DNA of 64,000 bases, from contig NW_027478167.1 of the NCBI RefSeq assembly GCF_051020975.1, forward strand, positions 5,456,001 through 5,520,000, written 5' to 3'. Of the stretch, positions 37,307 through 50,508 are shown one piece after another; the first letter of the stretch is position 1; each line of letters begins with the position of its first letter. A program made the position numbers and the translations under genes. Source of the stretch: Osmia lignaria lignaria. Its lineage: Eukaryota; Arthropoda; Insecta; Hymenoptera; Megachilidae. The notes below the pieces were generated by a model. The model saw nothing but the letters and a program-made list of their open reading frames with translations. It ran no database searches and was not told where the DNA came from.

Positions 37307-40300
37307 TTGCAGATTTATCTCAAGGGAAGGGGCCTGACGGACATATTTCGAGATATTTCTTCTTCTTGTTGTTCTTCTTCTGCACAGCTAAGCTGGAAGT
37401 GGCATTTGCAGCTCGCAGTAGTGCAAAGGTATCTCAAAGAAAGGGGCCACGGTGTTTCTGTATCTCTATTATGTTGGTGCGGCTTCGGAACTTTTAAATA
37501 TCTTGATATATCTCGAGAACTACGCATCTGATCAAAAAATATCATAGAACATAAAAAGTAGGAATCCTAATTTTCTACAAAAAAGGTCTCTTAACATTTT
37601 GCCGTAGCTCGCTTCGTTTCCGAGATATTTGCAGATTTATCTCAAGGGAAGGGGCCTGACGGACATATTTCCAGATATTTCTTCTTCTTGTTGTTCTTCT
37701 TCTGCACAGCTAAGCTGGAAGTGGCATTTGCAGCTCGCAACAGTGCAGAGTTATCTCAAAGAAAGGGGCCACGGTGTGTCTGTATCTCTATTATGTTGGT
37801 GCTGCTTCGGAACTTTTAAATATCTTGATATATCTCGAGAACTACGCATCTGATCGAAAAATATCATAGAACATAAAAAGTAGGAAACTTAATTCTCTAC
37901 AAAAGAGGTCTCTTAACATTTTGCCATAGCTCGCTTCGTTTCCGAGATATTTGCAGATTTATCTCAAGGGAAATGGCCTGACGAACATATTTCGAGATAT
38001 TTCTTCTTCTTGTTGTTCTTCTGCTGCACAGCTAAGCTGGAAGTGGCATTTGCGGCTCGCACTAGTGCAGAGTTATCTCAAAGAAAGGGGCCACGGTGTT
38101 TCTGTATCTCTATTATGTTGGTGCGGCTTCGGAACTTTTAAATATCTTGATATATCTCGAGAGCTACGCGTCTGATCAAAAAATATCATAGAACATAAAA
38201 AGTAGGAAACTCAATTCTCTACAAAAAAGGTCTCTTAACATTTTGCCATAGCTCGCTTCGTTTCCGAGATATTTGCAGATTTATCTCAAGGGAAGGGGCC
38301 TAACGGACATATTTCGAGATATTTCTTCTTCTTGTTGTTCTTCTTCTGCACAGCTAAGCTGGAAGTGGCATTTGCGGCTCGCACTAGTGCAGAGTTATCT
38401 CAAAGAAAGGGGCCACGGTGTTTCTGTATCCCTATTATGTTGGTGCGGCTTCGGAACTTTTAAATATCTCGATATATCTCGAAAACTACGCTTCTGATCA
38501 AAAAATATCATAGAACATAAATTGTGGGAAACATAATTCTCTACAAAAAAGGTCTCTTAACATTTTGCCGTAGCTCGCTTCGTTTCCGAGATATTTGCAG
38601 ATTTATCTCAAGGGAAGGGGCCTGACGGACATATTTCCAGATATTTCTTCTTCTTGTTGTTCTTCTTCTGCACAGCTAAGCTGGAAGTGGCATTTGCGGC
38701 TCGCAATAGTGCAGAGTTATCTCAAAGAAAGGGGCCACGGTGTGTCTGTATCTCTATTATGTTGGTGCGGCTTCGGAACTTTTAAATATCTCGATATATC
38801 TCGAAAACTACGCTTCTGATCAAAAAATATCATAGAACATAAATTGTAGGAAACATAATTCTCTACAAAAAAGGTCTCTTAACATTTTGCCATAGCTCGC
38901 TTCGTTTCCGAGATATTTGCAGATTTATCTCAAGGGAAGTGGCCTGACGGACATATTTCGAGATATTTCTTCTTCTTGTTGTTCTTCTGCTGCACAGCTA
39001 AGCTGGAAGTGGCATTTGCGGCTCGCACTAGTGCAGAGTTATCTCAAAGAAAGGGGCCACGGTGTTTCTGTATCTCTATTATGTTGGTGCGGCTTCGGAA
39101 CTTTTAAATATCTTGATATATCTCGAGAGCTACGCGTCTGATCAAAAAATATCATAGAACATAAAAAGTAGGAAACTCAATTCTCTACAAAAAAGGTCTC
39201 TTAACATTTTGCAATAGCTCGCTTCGTTTCCGAGATATTTGCAGATTTATCTCAAGGGAAGGGGCCTGACGGACATATTTCGAGATATTTCTTCTTCTTG
39301 TTGTTCTTCTTCTGCACAGCTAAGCTGGAAGTGGCATTTCCAGCTCGCAATAGCGCAGAGTTATCTCAAAGAAAGGGGCCACGGTGTTTCTGTGTCTCTA
39401 TTATGTTGGTGCGTCTTCGGAACTTTTAAATATCTCGATATATCTCGAAAACTACGCTTCTGATCAAAAAATATCATAGAACATAAATTGTAGGAAACAT
39501 AATTCTCTACAAAAAACGTCTCTTAACATTTTGCCATAGCTCGCTTCGTTTCCGAGATATTTGCAGATTCAGCTCAAAGGAACTGGCCTGACGGACATAT
39601 TTCGAGATATTTTTTCTTCTTGTTGTTCTTCCTCTGCACAGCTAAGCTGGAAGTGGCATTTGCAGCTCGCAATAGTGCAGAGTTATCTCAAAGAAAGGGG
39701 CCACGGTGTTTCTGTATCTCTATTATGTTGGTGCGGCTTCGGAACTTTTAAATATCTTGATATATCTCGAGAACTACGTATCTGATCGAAAAATATCATA
39801 GAACGTAAAAAGTAGGAAACTTAATTCTCTACAAAACAGGTCTCTTAACATTTTGCTATAGCTCGCTTCGTTTCCGAGATATTTGCAGATTTATCTCAAG
39901 GGAAGGGGCCTGACGGACATATTTCGAGATATTTCTTCTTCTTGTTGTTCTTCTTCTGCACAGCTAAGCTGGAAGTGGCATTTGCAGCTCGCAGTAGTGC
40001 AAAGGTATCTCAAAGAAAGGGGCCACGGTGTTTCTGTATCTCTATTATGTTGGTGCGGCTTCGGAACTTTTAAATATCTTGATATATCTCGAGAACTACG
40101 CATCTGATCAAAAAATATCATAGAACATAAAAAGTAGGAATCCTAATTTTCTACAAAAAAGGTCTCTTAACATTTTGCCGTAGCTCGCTTCGTTTCCGAG
40201 ATATTTGCAGATTTATCTCAAGGGAAGGGGCCTGACGGACATATTTCCAGATATTTCTTCTTCTTGTTGTTCTTCTTCTGCACAGCTAAGCTGGAAGTGG

Positions 40301-42458
40301 CATTTGCAGCTCGCAACAGTGCAGAGTTATCTCAAAGAAAGGGGCCACGGTGTGTCTGTATCTCTATTATGTTGGTGCTGCTTCGGAACTTTTAAATATC
40401 TTGATATATCTCGAGAACTACGCATCTGATCGAAAAATATCATAGAACATAAAAAGTAGGAAACTTAATTCTCTACAAAAGAGGTCTCTTAACATTTTGC
40501 CATAGCTCGCTTCGTTTCCGAGATATTTGCAGATTTATCTCAAGGGAAATGGCCTGACGGACATATTTCGAGATATTTCTTCTTCTTGTTGTTCTTCTGC
40601 TGCACAGCTAAGCTGGAAGTGGCATTTGCGGCTCGCACTAGTGCAGAGTTATCTCAAAGAAAGGGGCCACGGTGTTTCTGTATCTCTATTATGTTGGTGC
40701 GGCTTCGGAACTTTTAAATATCTTGATATATCTCGAGAGCTACGCGTCTGATCAAAAAATATCATAGAACATAAAAAGTAGGAAACTCAATTCTCTACAA
40801 AAAAGGTCTCTTAACATTTTGCCATAGCTCGCTTCGTTTCCGAGATATTTGCAGATTTATCTCAAGGGAAGGGGCCTAACGGACATATTTCGAGATATTT
40901 CTTCTTCTTGTTGTTCTTCTTCTGCACAGCTAAGCTGGAAGTGGCATTTGCGGCTCGCACTAGTGCAGAGTTATCTCAAAGAAAGGGGCCACGGTGTTTC
41001 TGTATCCCTATTATGTTGGTGCGGCTTCGGAACTTTTAAATATCTCGATATATCTCGAAAACTACGCTTCTGATCAAAAAATATCATAGAACATAAATTG
41101 TGGGAAACATAATTCTCTACAAAAAAGGTCTCTTAACATTTTGCCGTAGCTCGCTTCGTTTCCGAGATATTTGCAGATTTATCTCAAGGGAAGGGGCCTG
41201 ACGGACATATTTCCAGATATTTCTTCTTCTTGTTGTTCTTCTTCTGCACAGCTAAGCTGGAAGTGGCATTTGCGGCTCGCAATAGTGCAGAGTTATCTCA
41301 AAGAAAGGGGCCACGGTGTGTCTGTATCTCTATTATGTTGGTGCGGCTTCGGAACTTTTAAATATCTCGATATATCTCGAAAACTACGCTTCTGATCAAA
41401 AAATATCATAGAACATAAATTGTAGGAAACATAATTCTCTACAAAAAAGGTCTCTTAACATTTTGCCATAGCTCGCTTCGTTTCCGAGATATTTGCAGAT
41501 TTATCTCAAGGGAAGTGGCCTGACGGACATATTTCGAGATATTTCTTCTTCTTGTTGTTCTTCTGCTGCACAGCTAAGCTGGAAGTGGCATTTGCGGCTC
41601 GCACTAGTGCAGAGTTATCTCAAAGAAAGGGGCCACGGTGTTTCTGTATCTCTATTATGTTGGTGCGGCTTCGGAACTTTTAAATATCTTGATATATCTC
41701 GAGAGCTACGCGTCTGATCAAAAAATATCATAGAACATAAAAAGTAGGAAACTCAATTCTCTACAAAAAAGGTCTCTTAACATTTTGCAATAGCTCGCTT
41801 CGTTTCCGAGATATTTGCAGATTTATCTCAAGGGAAGGAGCCTGACGGACATATTTCGAGATATTTCTTCTTCTTGTTGTTCTTCTTCTGCACAGCTAAG
41901 CTGGAAGTGGCATTTCCAGCTCGCAATAGCGCAGAGTTATCTCAAAGAAAGGGGCCACGGTGTTTCTGTGTCTCTATTATGTTGGTGCGTCTTCGGAACT
42001 TTTAAATATCTCGATATATCTCGAAAACTACGCTTCTGATCAAAAAATATCATAGAACATAAATTGTAGGAAACATAATTCTCTACAAAAAACGTCTCTT
42101 AACATTTTGCCATAGCTCGCTTCGTTTCCGAGATATTTGCAGATTCAGCTCAAAGGAACTGGCCTGACGGACATATTTCGAGATATTTTTTCTTCTTGTT
42201 GTTCTTCCTCTGCACAGCTAAGCTGGAAGTGGCATCTGCAGCTCGCAATAGTGCAGAGTTATCTCAAACAAAGGGGCCACGGTGTTTCTGTATCTCTATT
42301 ATGTTGGGGCGGCTTCGGAACTTTTAAATATCACGATATATCTCGAAAACTACGCTTCTGATCAAAAAATATCATAGAACATAAATTGTAGGAAACATAA
42401 TTCTCTACAAAAAAGGTCTCTTAACATTTTGCCATAGCTCGCTTCGTTTCCGAGATAT
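37307..42458. repeat. Higher-order repeat: 8-mer, two adjacent copies of 2576 bp
   Basis: Copies 37307-39882 and 39883-42458. Order: gcagtagtgcaaagg unit; ttccagat unit with caacagtgc and ggtgctgc; E with gggaaatgg; A; ttccagat unit; E; unit with tagcgcag, gtgtctcta and gcgtcttcgg; class D. Differences include 37984 (acgaac against acggac), gaaggggcc against gaaggagcc near 41838, and the last unit, whose right half in copy two has ttggggcgg and cacgatat from a different class D subtype. That unit overlaps the next block. Confidence 0.88.
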
Positions 42459-44712
42459 TTGCAGATATATCTCAAGGGAAGGGGCCTGACGGACATATTT
42501 CGAGATATTTCTTCTTCTTGTTGTTCTTCTTCTGCACAGCTAAACTGGAAGTGGCATTTACAGCTCGCAATAGTGCAGAGTTATCTCAAAGAAAGGGGCC
42601 ACGGTGTTTCTGTATCTCTATTATGTTGGTGCGGCTTCGGAACTTTTAAATATCTCGATATATCTCGAAAACTACGCTTCTGATCAAAAAATATCATAGA
42701 ACATAAATTGTAGGAAACATAATTCTCTACAAAAAACGTTTCTTAACATTTTGCCATAGCTCGCTTCGTTTCCGAGATATTTGCAGATTCAGCTCAAAGG
42801 AACGGGCCTGACGGACATATTTCGAGATACTTCTTCTTCTTGTTGTTCTTCTTCTGCACAGCTAAGCTGGAAGTGGCATTTGCGGCTCGCACTAGTGCAG
42901 AGTTATCTCAAAGAAAGGGGCCACGGTGTTTCTGTATCTCTATTATGTTGGTGCGGCTTCGGAACTTTTAAATATCTCGATATATCTCGAAAACTACGCT
43001 TCTGATCAAAAAATATCATAGAACATAAATTGTAGGAAACATAATTCTCTACAAAAAAGGTCTCTTAACATTTTGCCATAGCTCGCTTCGTTTCCGAGAT
43101 ATTTGCAGATTTATCTCAAGGGAAGTGGCCTGACGGACATATTTCGAGATATTTCTTCTTCTTGTTGTTCTTCTGCTGCACAGCTAAGCTGGAAGTGGCA
43201 TTTGCGGCTCGCACTAGTGCAGAGTTATCTCAAAGAAAGGGGCCACGGTGTTTCTGTATCTCTATTATGTTGGTGCGGCTTCGGAACTTTTAAATATCTT
43301 GATATATCTCGAGAGCTACGCGTCTGATCAAAAAATATCATAGAACATAAAAAGTAGGAAACTCAATTCTCTACAAAAAAGGTCTCTTAACATTTTGCAA
43401 TAGCTCGCTTCGTTTCCGAGATATTTGCAGATTTATCTCAAGGGAAGGAGCCTGACGGACATATTTCGAGATATTTCTTCTTCTTGTTGTTCTTCTTCTG
43501 CACAGCTAAGCTGGAAGTGGCATTTCCAGCTCGCAATAGCGCAGAGTTATCTCAAAGAAAGGGGCCACGGTGTTTCTGTGTCTCTATTATGTTGGTGCGT
43601 CTTCGGAACTTTTAAATATCTCGATATATCTCGAAAACTACGCTTCTGATCAAAAAATATCATAGAACATAAATTGTAGGAAACATAATTCTCTACAAAA
43701 AACGTCTCTTAACATTTTGCCATAGCTCGCTTCGTTTCCGAGATATTTGCAGATTCAGCTCAAAGGAACTGGCCTGACGGACATATTTCGAGATATTTTT
43801 TCTTCTTGTTGTTCTTCCTCTGCACAGCTAAGCTGGAAGTGGCATCTGCAGCTCGCAATAGTGCAGAGTTATCTCAAAGAAAGGGGCCACGGTGTTTCTG
43901 TATCTCTATTATGTTGGGGCGGCTTCGGAACTTTTAAATATCACGATATATCTCGAAAACTACGCTTCTGATCAAAAAATATCATAGAACATAAATTGTA
44001 GGAAACATAATTCTCTACAAAAAAGGTCTCTTAACATTTTGCCATAGCTCGCTTCGTTTCCGAGATATTTGCAGATATATCTCAAGGGAAGGGGCCTGAC
44101 GGACATATTTCGAGATATTTCTTCTTCTTGTTGTTCTTCTTCTGCACAGCTAAACTGGAAGTGGCATTTACAGCTCGCAATAGTGCAGAGTTATCTCAAA
44201 GAAAGGGGCCACGGTGTTTCTGTATCTCTATTATGTTGGTGCGGCTTCGGAACTTTTAAATATCTCGATATATCTCGAAAACTACGCTTCTGATCAAAAA
44301 ATATCATAGAACATAAATTGTAGGAAACATAATTCTCTACAAAAAACGTTTCTTAACATTTTGCCATAGCTCGCTTCGTTTCCGAGATATTTGCAGATTC
44401 AGCTCAAAGGAACGGGCCTGACGGACATATTTCGAGATACTTCTTCTTCTTGTTGTTCTTCTTCTGCACAGCTAAGCTGGAAGTGGCATTTGCGGCTCGC
44501 ACTAGTGCAGAGTTATCTCAAAGAAAGGGGCCACGGTGTTTCTGTATCTCTATTATGTTGGTGCGGCTTCGGAACTTTTAAATATCTCGATATATCTCGA
44601 AAACTACGCTTCTGATCAAAAAATATCATAGAACATAAATTGTAGGAAACATAATTCTCTACAAAAAAGGTCTCTTAACATTTTGCCATAGCTCACTTCG
44701 TTTCCGAGATAT
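41493..44712. repeat. Higher-order repeat: 5-mer, two copies of 1610 bp
   Basis: Copies 41493-43102 and 43103-44712. Order: E; gcgtcttcgg unit with gaaggagcc; class D subtype with ttggggcgg; class C-like unit with catttacag and an A end; class D subtype with gatacttc. Copies are nearly identical; one difference is caaacaaagg in copy one against caaagaaagg in copy two. The first two units also belong to the second 8-mer, so block boundaries overlap. Confidence 0.87.
42781..43102 (+). repeat. Reference monomer, class D (ttcagctcaaagga variant)
   Basis: A class in which the element after ttgcaga reads ttcagctcaaagga, replacing the usual tttatctcaaggga and destroying the TATCTC word there. Two subtypes exist. 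One has cgagatacttcttc (42781, 44391, 45679, 47611, 53730, 55984, 57916, 60814). The other has gatattttttc with catctgcag and ttggggcgg (42137, 43747, 45035, 50509). The class is absent before about 39561, so it marks the right-hand part of the window. Confidence 0.85.
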
Positions 44713-46322
44713 TTGCAGATATATCTCAAGGGAAGGGGCCTGACGGACATATTTCGAGATATTTCTTCTTCTTGTTGTTCTTCTTCTGCACAGCTAAGCT
44801 GGAAGTGGCATTTACAGCTCGCAATAGTGCAGAGTTATCTCAAAGAAAGGGGCCACGGTGTTTCTGTATCTCTATTATGTTGGTGCGGCTTCGGAACTTT
44901 TAAATATCTTGATATATCTCGAGAACTACGCATCTGATCAAAAAATATCATAGAACATAAATTGTAGGAAACATAATTCTCTACAAAAAAGGTCTCTTAA
45001 CATTTTGCCATAGCTCGCTTCGTTTCCGAGATATTTGCAGATTCAGCTCAAAGGAACTGGCCTGACGGACATATTTCGAGATATTTTTTCTTCTTGTTGT
45101 TCTTCCTCTGCACAGCTAAGCTGGAAGTGGCATCTGCAGCTCGCAATAGTGCAGAGTTATCTCAAAGAAAGGGGCCACGGTGTTTCTGTATCTCTATTAT
45201 GTTGGGGCGGCTTCGGAACTTTTAAATATCACGATATATCTCGAAAACTACGCTTCTGATCAAAAAATATCATAGAACATAAATTGTAGGAAACATAATT
45301 CTCTACAAAAAAGGTCTCTTAACATTTTGCCATAGCTCGCTTCGTTTCCGAGATATTTGCAGATATATCTCAAGGGAAGGGGCCTGACGGACATATTTCG
45401 AGATATTTCTTCTTCTTGTTGTTCTTCTTCTGCACAGCTAAACTGGAAGTGGCATTTACAGCTCGCAATAGTGCAGAGTTATCTCAAAGAAAGGGGCCAC
45501 GGTGTTTCTGTATCTCTATTATGTTGGTGCGGCTTCGGAACTTTTAAATATCTCGATATATCTCGAAAACTACGCTTCTGATCAAAAAATATCATAGAAC
45601 ATAAATTGTAGGAAACATAATTCTCTACAAAAAACGTTTCTTAACATTTTGCCATAGCTCGCTTCGTTTCCGAGATATTTGCAGATTCAGCTCAAAGGAA
45701 CGGGCCTGACGGACATATTTCGAGATACTTCTTCTTCTTGTTGTTCTTCTTCTGCACAGCTAAGCTGGAAGTGGCATTTGCGGCTCGCACTAGTGCAGAG
45801 TTATCTCAAAGAAAGGGGCCACGGTGTTTCTGTATCTCTATTATGTTGGTGCGGCTTCGGAACTTTTAAATATCTCGATATATCTCGAAAACTACGCTTC
45901 TGATCAAAAAATATCATAGAACATAAATTGTAGGAAACATAATTCTCTACAAAAAAGGTCTCTTAACATTTTGCCATAGCTCACTTCGTTTCCGAGATAT
46001 TTGCAGATATATCTCAAGGGAAGGGGCCTGACGGACATATTTCGAGATATTTCTTCTTCTTGTTGTTCTTCTTCTGCACAGCTAAGCTGGAAGTGGCATT
46101 TACAGCTCGCAATAGTGCAGAGTTATCTCAAAGAAAGGGGCCACGGTGTTTCTGTATCTCTATTATGTTGGTGCGGCTTCGGAACTTTTAAATATCTTGA
46201 TATATCTCGAGAACTACGCATCTGATCAAAAAATATCATAGAACATAAATTGTAGGAAACATAATTCTCTACAAAAAAGGTCTCTTAACATTTTGCCATA
46301 GCTCGCTTCGTTTCCGAGATAT
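43747..46322. repeat. Higher-order repeat: 4-mer, two copies of 1288 bp
   Basis: Copies 43747-45034 and 45035-46322. Order: class D (ttggggcgg), C-like, class D (gatacttc), and a B unit preceded by gctcacttcg and ending in an A-type tail (aaattgtagg). The first three are the last three of the 5-mer, so the period changed from five to four by replacing two units with one. Confidence 0.87.
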
Positions 46323-49300
46323 TTGAAGATTTATCTCAAGGGAAGGGGCCTGACGGACATATTTCGAGATATTTCTTCTTCTTGTTGTTCTTCTTCTGCA
46401 CAGCTAAGCTGGAAGTGGCATTTGCAGCTCGCAATAGTGCAGAGTTATCTCAAAGAAAGGGGCCTCGGTGTTTCTGTATCTCTATTATGTTGGTGCGGCT
46501 TCGGAACTTTTAAATATCTCGATATATCTCGAGAACTACGCATCTGATCGAAAAATATCATAGAACATAAAAAGTAGGAAACTTAATTCCCTACCAAAGA
46601 GGTCTCTTAACATTTTGCCATAGCTCGCTTCGTTTCCGAGATATTTGCAGATTTATCTCAAGGGAAGGGGCCTGACGGACATATTTCGAGATATTTCTTC
46701 TTTTTGTTGTTCTTCTTCTGCACAGCTAAGCTGGAAGTGGCATTTGCAGCTCGCAATAGTGCAGAGTTATCTCAAAGAAAGGGGCCACGGTGTTTCTGTA
46801 TCTCTATTATGTTGGTGCGGCTTCGGATCTTTTAAATATCTCGATATATCTCGAAAACTACGCTTCTGATTAAAAAATATCATAGAACATAAATTGTAGG
46901 AAACATAATTCTCTACAAAAAAGGTCTCTTAACATTTTGCCATAGCTCGTTTCGTTTCCGAGATATTTGCAGATATATCTCAAGGGAAGGGGCCTGACGG
47001 ACATATTTCGAGATACTTCTTCTTCTTGTTGTTCTTCTTCTGCACAGCTAAACTGGAAGTGGCATTTCCAGCTCGCAATAGTGCAGAGTTATATCAAAGA
47101 AAGGGGCCACGGTGTTTCTGTATCTCTATTATGTTGGTGCGGCTTCGGAACTTTTAAATATCTCGATATATCTCGAAAACTACGCTTCTGATCAAAAAAT
47201 ATCATAGAACATAAATTGTAGGAAACATAATTCTCTACAAAAAACGTATGTTAACATTTTGCCATAGCTCGCTTCGTTTCCGAGATATTTGCAGATTTAT
47301 CTCAAGGGAAGGGGCCTGACGGACATATTTCGAGATATTTCTTCTTCTTGTTGTTCTTCTTCTGCACAGCTAAGCTGGAAGTGGCATTTGCGGCTCGCAC
47401 TAGTGCAGAGTTATCTCAAAGAAAGGGGCCACGGTGTTTCTGTATCTCTATTATGTTGGTGCGGCTTCGGAACTTTTAAATATCTCGATATATCTCGAAA
47501 ACTACGCTTCTGATCAAAAAATATCATAGAACATAAATTGTAGGAAACATAATTCTCTACAAAAAACGTATCTTAACATTTTGCCATAGCTCGCTTCGTT
47601 TCCGAGATATTTGCAGATTCAGCTCAAAGGAACGGGCCTGACGGACATATTTCGAGATACTTCTTCTTCTTGTTGTTCTTCCTCTGCACAGCTAAGCTGG
47701 AAGTGGCATTTGCAGCTCGCAATAGTGCAGAGTTATCTCAAAGAAAGGGGCCACGGTGTTTCTGTATCTCTATTATGTTGGTGCGGCTTCGGAACTTTTA
47801 AATATCTTGATATATCTCGAGAACTACGCATCTGATCAAAAAATATCATAGAACATAAAAAGTAGGAAACCTAATTCTCTACAAATAAGGTCTCTTAACA
47901 TTTTGCCATAGCTCGCTTCGTTTCCGAGATATTTGCAGATTTATCTCAAGGGAAGGGGCCTGACGGACATATTTCCAGATATTTCTTCTTCTTGTTGTTC
48001 TTCTTCTGCACAGCTAAGCTGGAAGCGGCATTTGCGGCTCGCACTAGTGCAGAGTTATCTCAAAGAAAGGGGCCACGGTGTTTCTGTATCTCTATTATGT
48101 TGGTGCAGCTTCGGATCTTTTAAATATCTCGATATATCTCGAAAACTACGCTTCTGATCAAAAAATATCATAGAACATAAATTGTAGGAAACATAATTCT
48201 CTACAAAAAAGGTCTCTTAACATTTTGCCATAGCTCGTTTCGTTTCCGAGATATTTGCAGATATATCTCAAGGAGACGGGCCTGACGGACATATTTCGAG
48301 ATATTTCCTCTTCTTGTTGTTCTTCTTCTGCACAGCTAAACTGGAAGTGGCATTTCCAGATCGCAATAGCGCAGAGTTATCTCAAAGAAAGGGGCCACGG
48401 TGTTTCTGTATCTCTATTATGTTGGTGCGGCTTCGGAACTTTTAAATATCTTGATATATCTCGAGAACTACGCATCTGATCAAAAAATATCATAGAACAT
48501 AAAAAGTAGGAAACCTAATTCTCTACAAATAAGGTCTCTTAACATTTTGCCATAGCTCGCTTCGTTTCCGAGATATTTGCAGATTTATCTCAAGGGAAGG
48601 GGCCTGACGGACATATTTCCAGATATTTCTTCTTCTTGTTGTTCTTCTTCAGCACAGCTAAGCTGGAAGTGGCATTTGCAGCTCGCAATAGTGCAGAGTT
48701 ATCTCAAAGAAAGGGGCCACGGTGTTTCTGTATCTCTATTATGTTGGTGCGGCTTCGGAACTTTTAAATATCTTGATATATCTCGAGAACTACGCATCCG
48801 ATCCAAAAATATCATAGAACATAAAAAGTAGGAAACTTAATTCTCTACAAAAAAGGTCTCTTAACATTTTGCCATAGCTCGCTTCGTTTCCGAGATATTT
48901 GCAGATTTATCTCGAGGGAAGGGGCCTGACGGACATATTTCGAGATATTTCCTCTTCTTGTTGTTCTTCTTCTGCACAGCTAAGCTGGAAGTGGCATTTG
49001 CAGCTCGCAATAGTGCAGAGTTATCTCAAAGAAAGGGGCCACGGTGTTTCTGTATCTCTATTATGTTGGTGCGGCTTCGGAACTTTTAAATATCTTGATA
49101 TATCTCGAGAACTACGCGTCCGATCAAAAAATATCATAGAACATAAAAAGTAGGAAACTTAATTCTCTACAAAAAAGGTCTCTTAACATTTTGCCATAGC
49201 TCGCTTCGTTTCCGAGATATTTGCAGATTTATCTCGAGGGAAGGGGCCTGACGGACATATTTCGAGATATTTCTTCTTCTTGTTGTTCTTCTTCTGCACA

Positions 49301-50508
49301 GCTAAGCTGGAAGCGGCATTTGCGGCTCGCGCTAGTGCAGAGTTATCTCAAAGAAAGGGGCCACGGTGTTTCTGTATCTCTATTATGTTGGTGCGGCTTC
49401 GGATCTTTTAAATATCTCGATATATCTCGAAAACTACGCTTCTGATCAAAAAATATCATAGAACCTAAATTGTGGGAAATATAATTCTCTACAAAAAAGG
49501 TCTCTTAACATTTTGCCGTAGCTCGCTTCGTTTCCGAGATATTTGCAGGTTTATCTCAAGGGAAGGGGCCTGACGGACATATTTCCAGATATTTCTTCTT
49601 CTTGTTGTTCTTCTTCTGCACAGCTAAGCTGGAAGTGGCATTTGCAGCTCGCAATAGTGCAGAGTTATCTCAAAGAAAGGGGCCACGGTGTTTCTGTATC
49701 TCTATTATGTTTGTGCGGCTTCGGAACTTTTAAATATCTTGATATATCTCGAGAACTACGCATCCGATCAAAAAATATCATAGAACATAAAAAGTAGGAA
49801 ACTTAATTCTCTACAAAAAAGGTCTCTTAACATTTTGCCATAGCTCGCTTCGTTTCCGAGATATTTGCAGATTTATCTCGAGGGAAGGGGCCTGACGGAC
49901 ATATTTCGAGATATTTCCTCTTCTTGTTGTTCTTCTTCTGCACAGCTAAACTGGAAGTGGCATTTCCAGCTCGCAATAGCGCAGAGTTATCTCAAAGAAA
50001 GGGGCCACGGTGTTTCTGTGTCTCTATTATGTTGGTGCGTCTTCGGAACTTTTAAATATCTCGATATATCTCGAAAACTACGCTTCTGATCAAAAAATAT
50101 CATAGAACATAAATTGTAGGAAACATAATTCTCTACAAAAAACGTCTCTTAACATTTTGCCATAGCTCGCTTCGTTTCCGAGATATTTGCAGATTTATCT
50201 CGAGGGAAGGGGCCTGACGGACATATTTCGAGATATTTCCTCTTCTTGTTGTTCTTCTTCTGCACAGCTAAACTGGAAGTGGCATTTCCAGCTCGCAATA
50301 GCGCAGAGTTATCTCAAAGAAAGGGGCCACGGTGTTTCTGTGTCTCTATTATGTTGGTGCGTCTTCGGAACTTTTAAATATCTCGATATATCTCGAAAAC
50401 TACGCTTCTGATCAAAAAATATCATAGAACATAAATTGTAGGAAACATAATTCTCTACAAAAAACGTCTCTTAACATTTTGCCATAGCTCGCTTCGTTTC
50501 CGAGATAT
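46323..50508. repeat. Array segment: thirteen mixed units
   Basis: Heterogeneous order without a clean tandem period. Notable units: 46323 (atttgaagat); 46645 (cttctttttg, cggatctttt); 47933 and 49221 (ggaagcggc, cggatctttt); 48255 (caaggagacggg); and several with ttatctcgaggg (48899, 49221, 49865, 50187). The pairs 48577/48899 and 49543/49865 share a left-right order 966 bp apart. The adjacent units 49865-50186 and 50187-50508 look identical by eye, a one-unit duplication. Confidence 0.78.

Noticed and set aside
37315..37545. Minus-strand open frames of 65-76 codons recurring in several units (37315, 39891, 29531, 54320, 55286, 56574, 57218, 58506, 61404)
   Set aside because: They appear only where a variant creates a start or removes a stop and are copied with the HOR. 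No coding signal or domain is visible.
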